A stretch of 64,000 nt of DNA from Alphaproteobacteria bacterium PA2 (GTDB lineage Bacteria; Pseudomonadota; Alphaproteobacteria; Caulobacterales; Caulobacteraceae), in contig NKIZ01000001.1 in the NCBI GenBank assembly GCA_002256425.1, forward strand, positions 434,001-498,000, written 5' to 3'. Numbering within the stretch: position 1 is the stretch's first letter; each line of letters starts with the position of its first letter. The notes beneath the pieces are model-generated. The model ran no database searches. It worked only from the letters and a program-made list of their open reading frames with translations, and was not told where the DNA came from. Below are positions 25,566 to 34,072 of the stretch, piece after piece. The translations under genes were made by a program, and so were the position numbers.

Positions 25566-27569
25566 CTAGAAGGTCTTGCGGATACCAAGACTTACAAGTT
25601 GTCCAAGGCTCTCCTGCCTCGTGTCGCGAAATGCAAGAGCGGATGTTGAGCGGGCCCCTCGGTAGACATCGTGGGCGTACAGAACCGACTGGCTGGTAAT
25701 GTTCTGAACCTCAATCCGCACCACTGTCCTTGGGTCCGGCGTCCAGACAGCTGCAAGCTTTACGAACGGACTGACTTTCAGCAGTTCGACCTGATCAAAA
25801 CGATAGTTTGACGATTTCATTTCCTCCGCGACTGAAAGCGTCAGGTTCAGTTTCCGGTCTGGCAAATCCCAGGTGAGGAGTACATCCCAGCTCTTGTCCG
25901 GAAGGTTTGAAATACTTCGCTTCAGATGCGTGGTGGGATCGGTGACACGCGAACGTCGCCAGGTCGCATTTGTTTGCAACTGCACACCCTTGGCGCCAAA
26001 CCCGTCCAATGGAAGGGTTGCCTTGACCGACAACTCATCCTTGGTCCCGGACCCGATGTTTGCCGGTGAATCTATGACCCCTGTCTTCGCAAAAATCGGC
26101 GCGCGATCAATAACGTCGGAGAGACTGATGTGCCTGCCTGTAACGACAATGGCGCCGCGCCCCAGAACCTGATGCTCGGAGGCTAACTCAGTCACCCAGC
26201 CCTGCTCAGGCGCCAGGTCAGGGTTTCCCGCAGTAATGACACCGTTCTTGAGGGCGGAGGTGGCCGTGAAGTCCGCAAACTTGAGCTGTCCCACTTCGCG
26301 TTCGAGCCTGAAGCGGATCTGATCGCCGCTGCCATAGCTCCACTTCACCGCAAGCCGCGGCTTTGTGTAGGAGAGGGACTTGGACAGCACCGTGTCGCCT
26401 TTGGATGCGATCTCCGAATGCTCCTGCCTGAGATCGGCTTCCACCGACCAGGCGCTGTCGGGCGACCAAACAGCCTTGGCGATAGCCTCATAGCGGTTTT
26501 CCGTCACGGTGACGTTTGCGCTGGGCAATGAGATCTTCTGGCCATTCGCCACATAGGCGATACGGTTGTGCAGTGTGTTGAACGCAGCCTCAGCGCCCAA
26601 TTCCCAGGAAACCGAAGGGCTCACCTTCTGCTTCCAGATTCCTCTGAGGATTTTCTCCTCCGTTTTGGAGTCCTGTGAAAAATCAACGATATCGGAAGGG
26701 CTCCGAACCGCGTCGGCAAACCTTATTTCCTTCGCTTGCCGCAATGCGACAAGTTCAAGCTGGGACCGAGTGGTCAGGGTGCGACTGTAGCGCAGGCCAA
26801 CCTCGGAGCTGTCGGTGTCATTGCTGACATGTTCCCGTTCAAGGATCGATACGGGAGACACTATCCGGTTGGAGATGTCGTCATCATAAGGCGCTTTGAC
26901 AATCAGGCCGTTCAGTCGCAACCGCCCTTGCGCTACCGGAAGTTCGTAGGCGCCTGTGACCTGATAGCTCTGTCCACCTGCGTGGGATTGTGAGCGCCCT
27001 GTCTGGATGGTTGCGCCCTGACCATTGGTCCTCAGGGTCGGTCCATCACCATAGGACCCGTCGACATAACTGCCGCCAAACAGACTGAATTCCCATTTGC
27101 GATCGTCGCCGCCTCCGGAACCGACAATCCTCATCTGAGGCGTGATACGCCCCTTTGCCGGCTGATAGGTCGCAACCGTGCTGACCTGGAACTTGCTGAT
27201 GCTTTCCTTCTTCAGCACCACATTGGCCAGGACGCTACGGCCCTGCATGTCCACGCCCGTCGCGCCGCCGCGGATGATTTCGATGTGGGAGACGCTGGAG
27301 GTCGGAATGCGTCTCAGTATGGCGTCAAGGGTATCCGTCTTTGCAGCCGGCCTCTGACCATCGACGAGGACATTGCCGGCGGCGCCCTCATAGCCACGGA
27401 CGCTCTCGCCACCTTCGAAGGTAAAGCCTGGAATCCGGTCCAGCATATCCCGGGCTGTGGTCGGATGGGCCGCCTCGAAGAATGCGGGCGGATAGTCCAC
27501 TACACCTGTCGCCGCCGGAGCGGGGCTGGCGGCGAGGACCGCTTGAGCGACAGCGAAGAGAAGACTCAT
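25566..27569 (-). CDS. TonB-dependent outer-membrane receptor
   Basis: 667 aa. A short signal peptide (MSLLFAVAQAVLAASPAPA) is followed by a plug domain (TTARDMLDRIPGFTFEGG, then GNVLVDGQRP and IEIIRGGATGVDMQGR) and a C-terminal beta barrel ending in an aromatic residue (SLGIRKTF). The plug is the variant common in Caulobacterales and sphingomonads whose substrates are mostly unknown. No obvious TonB box is seen beyond VVDYPP. The gene is poorer in GC than its neighbours. It converges on the decapeptide-repeat gene, with stops 140 bp apart. Confidence 0.88.
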   Translation of the reverse strand: MSLLFAVAQAVLAASPAPAATGVVDYPPAFFEAAHPTTARDMLDRIPGFTFEGGESVRGYEGAAGNVLVDGQRPAAKTDTLDAILRRIPTSSVSHIEIIRGGATGVDMQGRSVLANVVLKKESISKFQVSTVATYQPAKGRITPQMRIVGSGGGDDRKWEFSLFGGSYVDGSYGDGPTLRTNGQGATIQTGRSQSHAGGQSYQVTGAYELPVAQGRLRLNGLIVKAPYDDDISNRIVSPVSILEREHVSNDTDSSEVGLRYSRTLTTRSQLELVALRQAKEIRFADAVRSPSDIVDFSQDSKTEEKILRGIWKQKVSPSVSWELGAEAAFNTLHNRIAYVANGQKISLPSANVTVTENRYEAIAKAVWSPDSAWSVEADLRQEHSEIASKGDTVLSKSLSYTKPRLAVKWSYGSGDQIRFRLEREVGQLKFADFTATSALKNGVITAGNPDLAPEQGWVTELASEHQVLGRGAIVVTGRHISLSDVIDRAPIFAKTGVIDSPANIGSGTKDELSVKATLPLDGFGAKGVQLQTNATWRRSRVTDPTTHLKRSISNLPDKSWDVLLTWDLPDRKLNLTLSVAEEMKSSNYRFDQVELLKVSPFVKLAAVWTPDPRTVVRIEVQNITSQSVLYAHDVYRGARSTSALAFRDTRQESLGQLVSLGIRKTF

Positions 27570-27698
27570 GGAAACCCATCAATTGCAGACAGGTTGGAGC
27601 CTGTCAGAAGGTGGGTTCTAGCATGCCAAGGATAACGCTCCCCGAACATACACGTATCAGGCGAGAAAAATTTGTGGATGGCCTGGGGATCAATTGGT

Positions 27699-27734
27699 CA
27701 AAGAAAAGCCCCGCAACCGTAGGGTTGCGGGGCT
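27699..27734 (-). terminator. Rho-independent terminator of the acyl-CoA dehydrogenase array
   Basis: Read on the minus strand, a 12-bp stem (AGCCCCGCAACC / GGTTGCGGGGCT) with a 4-nt loop is followed by TTTTCTTTG. It lies 47 bp past the stop of the last dehydrogenase gene. Confidence 0.88.
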
Positions 27735-27780
27735 GATCATCTACGCCGGCGCGGGGGGCTTGCCCCCGGCGCCTTGTGGC

Positions 27781-28917
27781 TTAGTAGCCCTGGATGCGCG
27801 CGTAGCGATCCCGGTGATAGCTCTGGCTGCCATAGGCGGCCTCGCAAGCCCGGGCGCGCTTCAGATAGAAGCCTGCATCATGGGCGTCGGTCATGCCGAT
27901 GCCGCCGTGCATCTGGACCATTTCGTTGGACACGACGTGGAAGACGTCGCCCATCTTGGCCTTGGCAAGGCTGACCAGTTCCGGAACGTCGGGGCTGTCA
28001 TTGTCGATAGCGGCAAGGGCCGCCTCGACGGCGCTGCGGGCAAGTTCCAGATCCGTGAACATCTTGGCCGCGCGGTGCTGCAGGGCCTGGAAGGAGCCGA
28101 TGACCTGGCCGAACTGAACGCGGACCTTGAGGTAGTCCAGGGTGGTCTCGAAGGCCTGGACGGCGGCGCCCAGCATTTCAGCGCTGATGCCGGCCCGGGC
28201 GCGGTCGAGGACCTTTTCCAGGACCGGATAGCCCTTGTCGACTTCACCCAGGACCGCGTCAGCGCCCACTTCCACCTTGTCGAAGGTAATGTTGGCGGCG
28301 CCACGGTTGTCGGCCAGGGCCAGACGCTTGCGGCTGATCCCCTTGGCGTCCGCGGGGACCACGAACAGGGTGATGCCGTCCTTGTCGCCCGGCTTGCCCG
28401 AGGTGCGGGCCGAGACGATCAGGACATTGGCGGCCAGGCCTTCGAGCACGAAGCTCTTGGCGCCAGAGAGGCTGTAGCCAGCGCCCGACTTGGTTGCCGC
28501 CAGGGCGACCTTTTCCGGGGCGTGGTGGGCGCCTTCATCGACGGCGAGGGCGCCAATGGCGGCGCCTTCGGCGATCTTCGGCAGCCATTCGGACTTCTGG
28601 GCGGCGGAGCCACCGAGAACCAGGGCGCTGGCGGCGCCGAGGCCGGAGGCCAGCAGGGGGGAAGCCGTCAGGGTCCGGCCCAGTTCTTCCAGGATCAGGC
28701 CCATGGACAGATAGCCGAAATCGGATCCGCCGAACTCTTCGGGGATGATGACCCCGGCCCAGCCCATCTCGGCCATTTCGTTCCAGGCGGCGGCGTCGAA
28801 GCCGACTTCCACGCCGCTGTCGCGCATCTTGCGGAACGCCGTCACCGGGCTCTTTTCCTGAGTCCAGCTCTTGGCGGCGTCGCGGAGCATGCTCTGTTCT
28901 TCGTTCAGAACGGCCAT
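27781..28917 (-). CDS. Degenerate acyl-CoA dehydrogenase, probable beta-type subunit
   Basis: 378 aa with the acyl-CoA dehydrogenase fold (MLRDAAKSWTQEKSP, then GWAGVIIPEEFGGSDFG and RVQFGQVIGSFQALQH). Key residues are missing. The T/SEPxAGSD substrate/FAD motif is replaced (LAVDEGAHHAPEK), the helix-G region reads VLDRARAGISAE with no glutamate, and the C-terminus has no YEG-type glutamate. Such proteins act as the non-catalytic partner in alpha2beta2 dehydrogenases of steroid-type side-chain degradation. It is last in the five-gene array, followed by a terminator; GAGGAA lies 10 nt before the ATG. Partnership with the other four is inferred. Confidence 0.85.
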   Translation of the reverse strand: MAVLNEEQSMLRDAAKSWTQEKSPVTAFRKMRDSGVEVGFDAAAWNEMAEMGWAGVIIPEEFGGSDFGYLSMGLILEELGRTLTASPLLASGLGAASALVLGGSAAQKSEWLPKIAEGAAIGALAVDEGAHHAPEKVALAATKSGAGYSLSGAKSFVLEGLAANVLIVSARTSGKPGDKDGITLFVVPADAKGISRKRLALADNRGAANITFDKVEVGADAVLGEVDKGYPVLEKVLDRARAGISAEMLGAAVQAFETTLDYLKVRVQFGQVIGSFQALQHRAAKMFTDLELARSAVEAALAAIDNDSPDVPELVSLAKAKMGDVFHVVSNEMVQMHGGIGMTDAHDAGFYLKRARACEAAYGSQSYHRDRYARIQGY

Positions 28918-28996
28918 TTGAATGTTTCCTCTAGTCAGTTCGTTTGTTGGTCTGGAACCGCCTCTGGCGATCCCTGAATGTGAAGTCTGGTGTGGA

Positions 28997-30196
28997 TCAG
29001 GTGTGTTGGGTCAGGTCCGGCAGACCCAGGATCCGCTTGGAAATGATGTTCGACTGAACTTCCTGCGAGCCGCCATAGATGGTGAAGGCCTTGCCGCCAA
29101 GCCAGCCGCGGACGGCGCCGAGCTCCTCTGCGGTAAAGTCGTCACCTTCCCAGCCCAGACCCTGATGCCCCATGATTTCCAGGGTCATTTCATGTCGGGC
29201 CTGCATCCACTGGGTGCCGGCGTTCTTCATGATCGAGGTCGCTGCGCTGGGGGCTGAATTGCCCTTGCTTTCCATCATAGCGCGGGCTGCGGTCTGCTGG
29301 AAGGAACGGCCCTCGATCTCCAGGGCGATGATCCGCGTCCGAAGGTCAGGGTCTGCAATGCGACCGTGTTCGTCCACGCCCACATATTGCTTGGCCATGT
29401 CGATCAGGCTGCGACCGCCAAATCCGCCGCCGCCGCCGCTGAGGCCGCCACGCTCATGCTGAAGCAGGCGCTTGGCGATGGTCCAACCACCGTTCAGCGG
29501 TCCGACCAGATTGTGCTTCTCAGCACGGGCGTCGGTGAAGAAGGTCTCGCAGAACGGTGAATTGCCGGCGATCAAGGGGATCGGCCGAACTTCCACGCCT
29601 GGCTGGTGCATGGTGAAGAGGACGAAGGAAATGCCTTCATGCTTCTTGCTGGTGTCCGTCCGGACCAGGCAGAAGCACCAGTCAGCGAACTGGGCGCCGC
29701 TGGTCCAGATCTTCTGACCATTGATCAGGAAGTGATCGCCCTTGTCCTCGCACTTGGTGGACAGGGCCGCCAGGTCGGAACCTGCGCCAGGCTCGGAGAA
29801 GCCCTGGCACCACTGGACTTCACCCTTGACGATCTTCGGGATGTGCTCCTGCTTCTGGGCTTCCGTGCCGTATTCCAGGAGGGTGGGGCCGAACATCATG
29901 ACGCCCATGCCGCCGATCGGATTGTAGGCGCCTGCACGTCCCAACTCCTGCTGGATGACCCGGCCTTCAGCAGCCGAAAGGCCACCGCCGCCATACTGGG
30001 CCGGCCAGGTGGGAACACCCCAACCCTTTTCGCCCATGGCCTTGCGCCAGGCTTCCTGGGCAGGGCTCGGGGTCGAGCGCTCTTCGCGCATCATCGGGTT
30101 CGGGCGGCCCTTGAGTTCCGCCGGGAAGTTCGCCTCGATCCAAGCTCGCGCTTCGGACCGCAGGGTCTCCAGATCACTGCCGCCAAAGTCGGCCAT
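28997..30196 (-). CDS. Acyl-CoA dehydrogenase (array member 4)
   Basis: 399 aa from the ATG at 30196 (AAGGAG 8 nt upstream). It has WPAQYGGGGLS near residue 70, the substrate/FAD motif GFSEPGAGSDLAAL, and HFLINGQKIWTSGAQFADW. The C-terminus IYGGSQEVQSNIISKR has glycine at the MCAD-type glutamate position, while helix G carries RLLQHERGG, so the base is probably the isovaleryl-CoA dehydrogenase-type glutamate. It is most like the next upstream gene (both end ILGLPDLTQ plus a short tail), indicating tandem duplication. The acyl substrate is unknown. Confidence 0.9.
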   Translation of the reverse strand: MADFGGSDLETLRSEARAWIEANFPAELKGRPNPMMREERSTPSPAQEAWRKAMGEKGWGVPTWPAQYGGGGLSAAEGRVIQQELGRAGAYNPIGGMGVMMFGPTLLEYGTEAQKQEHIPKIVKGEVQWCQGFSEPGAGSDLAALSTKCEDKGDHFLINGQKIWTSGAQFADWCFCLVRTDTSKKHEGISFVLFTMHQPGVEVRPIPLIAGNSPFCETFFTDARAEKHNLVGPLNGGWTIAKRLLQHERGGLSGGGGGFGGRSLIDMAKQYVGVDEHGRIADPDLRTRIIALEIEGRSFQQTAARAMMESKGNSAPSAATSIMKNAGTQWMQARHEMTLEIMGHQGLGWEGDDFTAEELGAVRGWLGGKAFTIYGGSQEVQSNIISKRILGLPDLTQHT

Positions 30197-30249
30197 AATA
30201 AACTCCTTCAAAAATGTCAGTCGGGATAATGGGAACGCCCTTAGCCCAT

Positions 30250-31458
30250 TTAGTGGCTCTGCGTCAGGTCCGGGAGGCCCAGAATCCGCTTCGAGATGAT
30301 GTTGGACTGAACTTCGTTGGATCCGCCGTAGATGGACCCGGCCTTTCCGCCCAGCCAGCCGCGCACTGCCGCCAGTTCCTCTGCCGTGAAGTCATCGCCT
30401 TCCCAGCCCAGACCCTGATGCCCCATGAATTCCAGGGTCAGTTCAGCGCGGTCCTGCATAGTCTTCATATTGGCGTTCTTCAGGATCGAGGTTGCTGCGC
30501 TGGGGCCGGAATTGCCCTTGGCCTCGAGTGCAGCACGGCGGACAGTCTGGGCCAGGGCCCGCTTGTCCATTTCGTTCATGATGATCCGGGTGCGCAGGTC
30601 AGTGTCAGCCAGGCGGCCGCTGGCGTCCTCGCCCATATACTTCTTCGCCACCACGCCCAGCGCCGGTTCAGCAACCGGGGCGCCGCGGGCGCCATTCATG
30701 CCCGACCGTTCGTGCTGCAGCAGGCGCTTGGCCACGCTCCAGCCGCCGTTCAGCGGGCCGATCAGGTTTTCCTTGGGCACCTTCACGTCGGTGATGAAGG
30801 TTTCGCAGAAGGGCGAATTGCCGGCGATCAGCTTGATCGGACGGATTTCGACGCCCGGATCGCGCATGGAGAAGACCACGAAGGAAATGCCCTCGTGCTT
30901 CTTGGTGTTGTCGGTCCGGACCAGGCAGAAGATCATGTCGGCATACTGGGCGCCTGAGGTCCAGATCTTCGAGCCGTTCACCAGGAAATGGTCGCCCTTG
31001 TCTTCCGCCCGGGTCTGCAGCGAGGCCAGGTCGGATCCCGCGCCAGGCTCGGAGAAGCCCTGACACCAGCGCACCTTGGCGGTGACGATGTCGGGGATAT
31101 AGCGCATCTTCTGCTCTTCGGTGCCGTACTCCAGCAGAGTCGGGCCGAACATGCCGACACCCATGCCGCCGATCGGATTGACCGCGCCGACCCGGGCCAT
31201 TTCCTGCTGCAGGACCCGCGCCTCGGCAGGAGACAGGCCGCCGCCGCCATATTGAGCAGGCCAGGTGGGAACACCCCAGCCCTTGGCGCCCATACGTTCC
31301 TTCCAGAGCTTGTAGTCGCCGGTCGCTTCAGCCGGGGACATCACCAGGGCGAGCAGGGCCTCCGGGTCCTTGCCCAGGGCCTTGGGGAAGTTCTCGTCAA
31401 GCCACTGGGCCGCTTCCGCACGGAAGGCTTCCAGTTCACCGCCACCAAAATCCGCCAT
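30250..31458 (-). CDS. Acyl-CoA dehydrogenase (array member 3)
   Basis: 402 aa beginning MADFGGGELEAFRAEAAQWL. The motifs are WPAQYGGGGLSPAEA, GFSEPGAGSDLASL, the helix-G glutamate in RLLQHERSG, and the C-terminal IYGGSNEVQSNIISKR. Its closest relative in the array is the gene at 28997-30196, which shares the long C-terminal block KAxxIYGGSxEVQSN. It uses FAD and electron-transfer flavoprotein to oxidise an acyl-CoA to the 2-enoyl-CoA; chain or ring specificity cannot be read from sequence. Confidence 0.9.
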   Translation of the reverse strand: MADFGGGELEAFRAEAAQWLDENFPKALGKDPEALLALVMSPAEATGDYKLWKERMGAKGWGVPTWPAQYGGGGLSPAEARVLQQEMARVGAVNPIGGMGVGMFGPTLLEYGTEEQKMRYIPDIVTAKVRWCQGFSEPGAGSDLASLQTRAEDKGDHFLVNGSKIWTSGAQYADMIFCLVRTDNTKKHEGISFVVFSMRDPGVEIRPIKLIAGNSPFCETFITDVKVPKENLIGPLNGGWSVAKRLLQHERSGMNGARGAPVAEPALGVVAKKYMGEDASGRLADTDLRTRIIMNEMDKRALAQTVRRAALEAKGNSGPSAATSILKNANMKTMQDRAELTLEFMGHQGLGWEGDDFTAEELAAVRGWLGGKAGSIYGGSNEVQSNIISKRILGLPDLTQSH

Positions 31459-31527
31459 CTAAATTCTCCCTATAATTCAATATTTTAATAGAGACCCTAG
31501 CACAAAATGGCGCCAGGGTGGAGTCGC

Positions 31528-32739
31528 CTATTTCGGGTCCGGAAGGGCCAGAACCCGCTTGGACACAACATTCAGATTGATCTCGGACGTCCCGCCTTCG
31601 ATCGAGTTGCCCTTTGACCGCAGCCATGTCCTTACGGCTGCGAGCTCGGGGCCTGCAAAGCCGTCGCCTTCCCAGCCAAGACCGTTCTGGCCGAGAGCCT
31701 CGACAATGAGCTCATTGCGATCCTGGGCAATCTTGGCCCCGGCATACTTCATGATCGAGGTGGCTGCTGACGGGCCATTGCCGGCGCGGGCTTCATCCGC
31801 GGCCCGCCGAACGGTCATCTGGAAGGCGTGAACCTCCATCTGGTGCTCGGTGATCCGGCGGCGCAGGTCAGCGTCTGAAAGGCGTCCGGTTTCGTCAACG
31901 CCTACATAGTCCACGGCCGCCTGTTTGACGGTGAGGGCTGCAATGGGCGCTCCGATCGAGCCGCCGCCCAGTCCTGCCGAGATATTGTCGCGCTCGAACT
32001 GCAGGAGGCGCTTGGCGACCGTCCAGCCGCCGTTGAGCGGGCCGAAGAGCTGGTCCTTGGGCACCTTCACGTCGGTGAAGAAGGTCTCGCAGAAGGGCGA
32101 GGTGCCATTGATCAGCAGGATGGGGCGAACCTCAACTCCCGGCGAAGTCATGTCTATCAGCAGGAAGCTGATGCCTTCGTGCTTCTTGGTGGAGTCGGTC
32201 CGGACCAGGCAGAAACACCGGTCCGCCAGGTTTGCGCCGCTGGTCCAGATCTTGGAGCCATTGACCAGCCAGTGGTCACCCTTGTCCTCGGCGCGGGTCT
32301 GAAGGGAGGCCAGATCGGATCCCGATCCCGGCTCGGAATAGCCCTGACACCAGCGGACCGAGCCGGTGACGATGCCCGGCATGTGCTGCCGCTTCAGCTC
32401 TTCGGTTCCGTATTCGATCAGGGTCGGGCCGAACATCATGACGCCCATGCCGCCGATCGGGTTGCGTGCGCCGATCTTCGCCATTTCCTCGGCCAGCACC
32501 CGGGCCTGATTGCGGTTCAGGCCGCCGCCGCCATACTGGGCCGGCCAGGTGGGAACGCCCCAGCCCTTGGCTCCCATGGCCTCGCGCCAGGCCCGGGCGT
32601 CGGGGCTTTCCTTGCCCCCGCCCATGGCGGCGAGCTGTGCCGCCGGATCCGACTTCAGGCTCTCCGGAAAGTTCGCCTCGAGCCAGGCCTTTGCTTCAGC
32701 CCGGAAGGTTTCCGTCTCGACTTCGCCGCTGTCCGCCAT
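31528..32739 (-). CDS. Acyl-CoA dehydrogenase (array member 2)
   Basis: 403 aa beginning MADSGEVETETFRAEAKAWL. The motifs are WPAQYGGGGLNRNQA, GYSEPGSGSDLASL, the helix-G glutamate in RLLQFERDN, and the C-terminal SIEGGTSEINLNVVSKR. The C-terminal block pairs it with the first gene of the array rather than with members 3 and 4, so two duplicated pairs exist. Member 1 ends only 11 bp upstream. Confidence 0.9.
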   Translation of the reverse strand: MADSGEVETETFRAEAKAWLEANFPESLKSDPAAQLAAMGGGKESPDARAWREAMGAKGWGVPTWPAQYGGGGLNRNQARVLAEEMAKIGARNPIGGMGVMMFGPTLIEYGTEELKRQHMPGIVTGSVRWCQGYSEPGSGSDLASLQTRAEDKGDHWLVNGSKIWTSGANLADRCFCLVRTDSTKKHEGISFLLIDMTSPGVEVRPILLINGTSPFCETFFTDVKVPKDQLFGPLNGGWTVAKRLLQFERDNISAGLGGGSIGAPIAALTVKQAAVDYVGVDETGRLSDADLRRRITEHQMEVHAFQMTVRRAADEARAGNGPSAATSIMKYAGAKIAQDRNELIVEALGQNGLGWEGDGFAGPELAAVRTWLRSKGNSIEGGTSEINLNVVSKRVLALPDPK

Positions 32740-32750
32740 CTGTTCTGGTC

Positions 32751-33974
32751 CTACTTGGGATCGGGCAGGCCAAGCACGCGCTTGGCCACCACGTTTACAT
32801 TCACTTCCGAAGTTCCGCCTTCGATCGAATTGCCCTTGGATCTAAGCCAGCCGTGGGTTGCTGCAAGCTCCTGGGCGGAAAAATCATCGCCGTCCCAGCC
32901 AAGGCCCTGAGCACCCATGGACTCGATCATCAGCTCCGAGCGTTCCTGGGCGAAGGTCGCTGCTGCATACTTGATGATGGAGGTGGCCGCCGAAGGCCCG
33001 TTCGAGGCTTTTGACTCTGCAGCCACCCGGGAGATGGTCCTGTAGAAGCAGTCGAAGTCCATCTTGTTCTTCGTAATCCTGGTGCGCAGGTCGCGGTCGG
33101 CCAGGGCGCCGGTTTCATCGCAACCCAGATAGGATTTTGCGATCTGGCCCAGATCGCCGGCCGTGCCGCCGGCGCTGCCGCCGCCGCCGAAGCCGCCCGA
33201 AATGTTCTGGCGCTCATACTGCAGCAGGCGCTTGGCGATTTCCCACCCGCCATTGACCTTGCCGATCAGGTTTTCCTTGGGAAGCTTCACGTCGGTGAAG
33301 AAGGTTTCGCAGAACGGACTTTCGCCGGAAATCAGCTGGATCGGCCGGGTCTCGACCCCGGGGGTCGTCATGTCGATCAGGACGAAGGAAATGCCCTCAT
33401 GCTTCTTCGAGGTGTCCGTGCGCACCAGGCAGAAGCACCAGTCAGCCTTGTTGGCGTAGGAGGTCCAGATCTTCTGGCCATTGATCAGCCAGTGATCGCC
33501 CTTGTCCTCGCATTTCGTCTGCAGTGAAGCCAGGTCCGAGCCGGCGCCGGGCTCGGAATAGCCCTGACACCAGCGGTACTTGCCCTGGATGATGCCCGGC
33601 AGGTGCTCGGCCTTCTGCTGCTCGTTGGCGTATTCCAGCAGGACCGGGCCCAGCATCCAGACGCCGAAGGACGCCAGGGGGTCGCGATACCGACCGGCTG
33701 AGAGCTCCTGGGCCAGGGCGCGGGCTTCATCAGGAGACAGGCCGCCGCCGCCATAGGCCTTGGGCCATTGCGGCGCCGTCCACCCCCGGGACGCCATGGC
33801 GTTCATCCACTTGATCTGCGGATCGCTTGAGCCGGCGAATGCGCGGCCGCCCCAGATGGCTTCCGGATCCGTCGCAACGCCCGGTGCGCGCAAGTCCTCG
33901 GGATAGTTGGCCTTCAGCCACCCGCGGACATCTGCACGGAACGCATCCAGATCGCCAGCGCCGAAATCGGCCAT
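32751..33974 (-). CDS. Acyl-CoA dehydrogenase (array member 1)
   Basis: 407 aa from the ATG at 33974 (GGAGG 5 nt upstream). An open frame continues to 34187, but its extra N-terminus crosses the divergent start region and is unlike the family. The motifs are WPKAYGGGGLSPDEA, GYSEPGAGSDLASL, the helix-G glutamate RLLQYERQN, and the C-terminal SIEGGTSEVNVNVVAKR. It is first in the array, divergent by about 100 bp from the MprF-like gene, so the array promoter should lie in that gap. Confidence 0.9.
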   Translation of the reverse strand: MADFGAGDLDAFRADVRGWLKANYPEDLRAPGVATDPEAIWGGRAFAGSSDPQIKWMNAMASRGWTAPQWPKAYGGGGLSPDEARALAQELSAGRYRDPLASFGVWMLGPVLLEYANEQQKAEHLPGIIQGKYRWCQGYSEPGAGSDLASLQTKCEDKGDHWLINGQKIWTSYANKADWCFCLVRTDTSKKHEGISFVLIDMTTPGVETRPIQLISGESPFCETFFTDVKLPKENLIGKVNGGWEIAKRLLQYERQNISGGFGGGGSAGGTAGDLGQIAKSYLGCDETGALADRDLRTRITKNKMDFDCFYRTISRVAAESKASNGPSAATSIIKYAAATFAQERSELMIESMGAQGLGWDGDDFSAQELAATHGWLRSKGNSIEGGTSEVNVNVVAKRVLGLPDPK

Positions 33975-34072
33975 AAAATCCTCCGCAACCCTTGTTGGTT
34001 CCGGCGCCACCTTAGCGTCCGCCATGGCCGGAGCAAGAGATACGAACGCTTGTTTGAAGGATAGTGGGGCCC

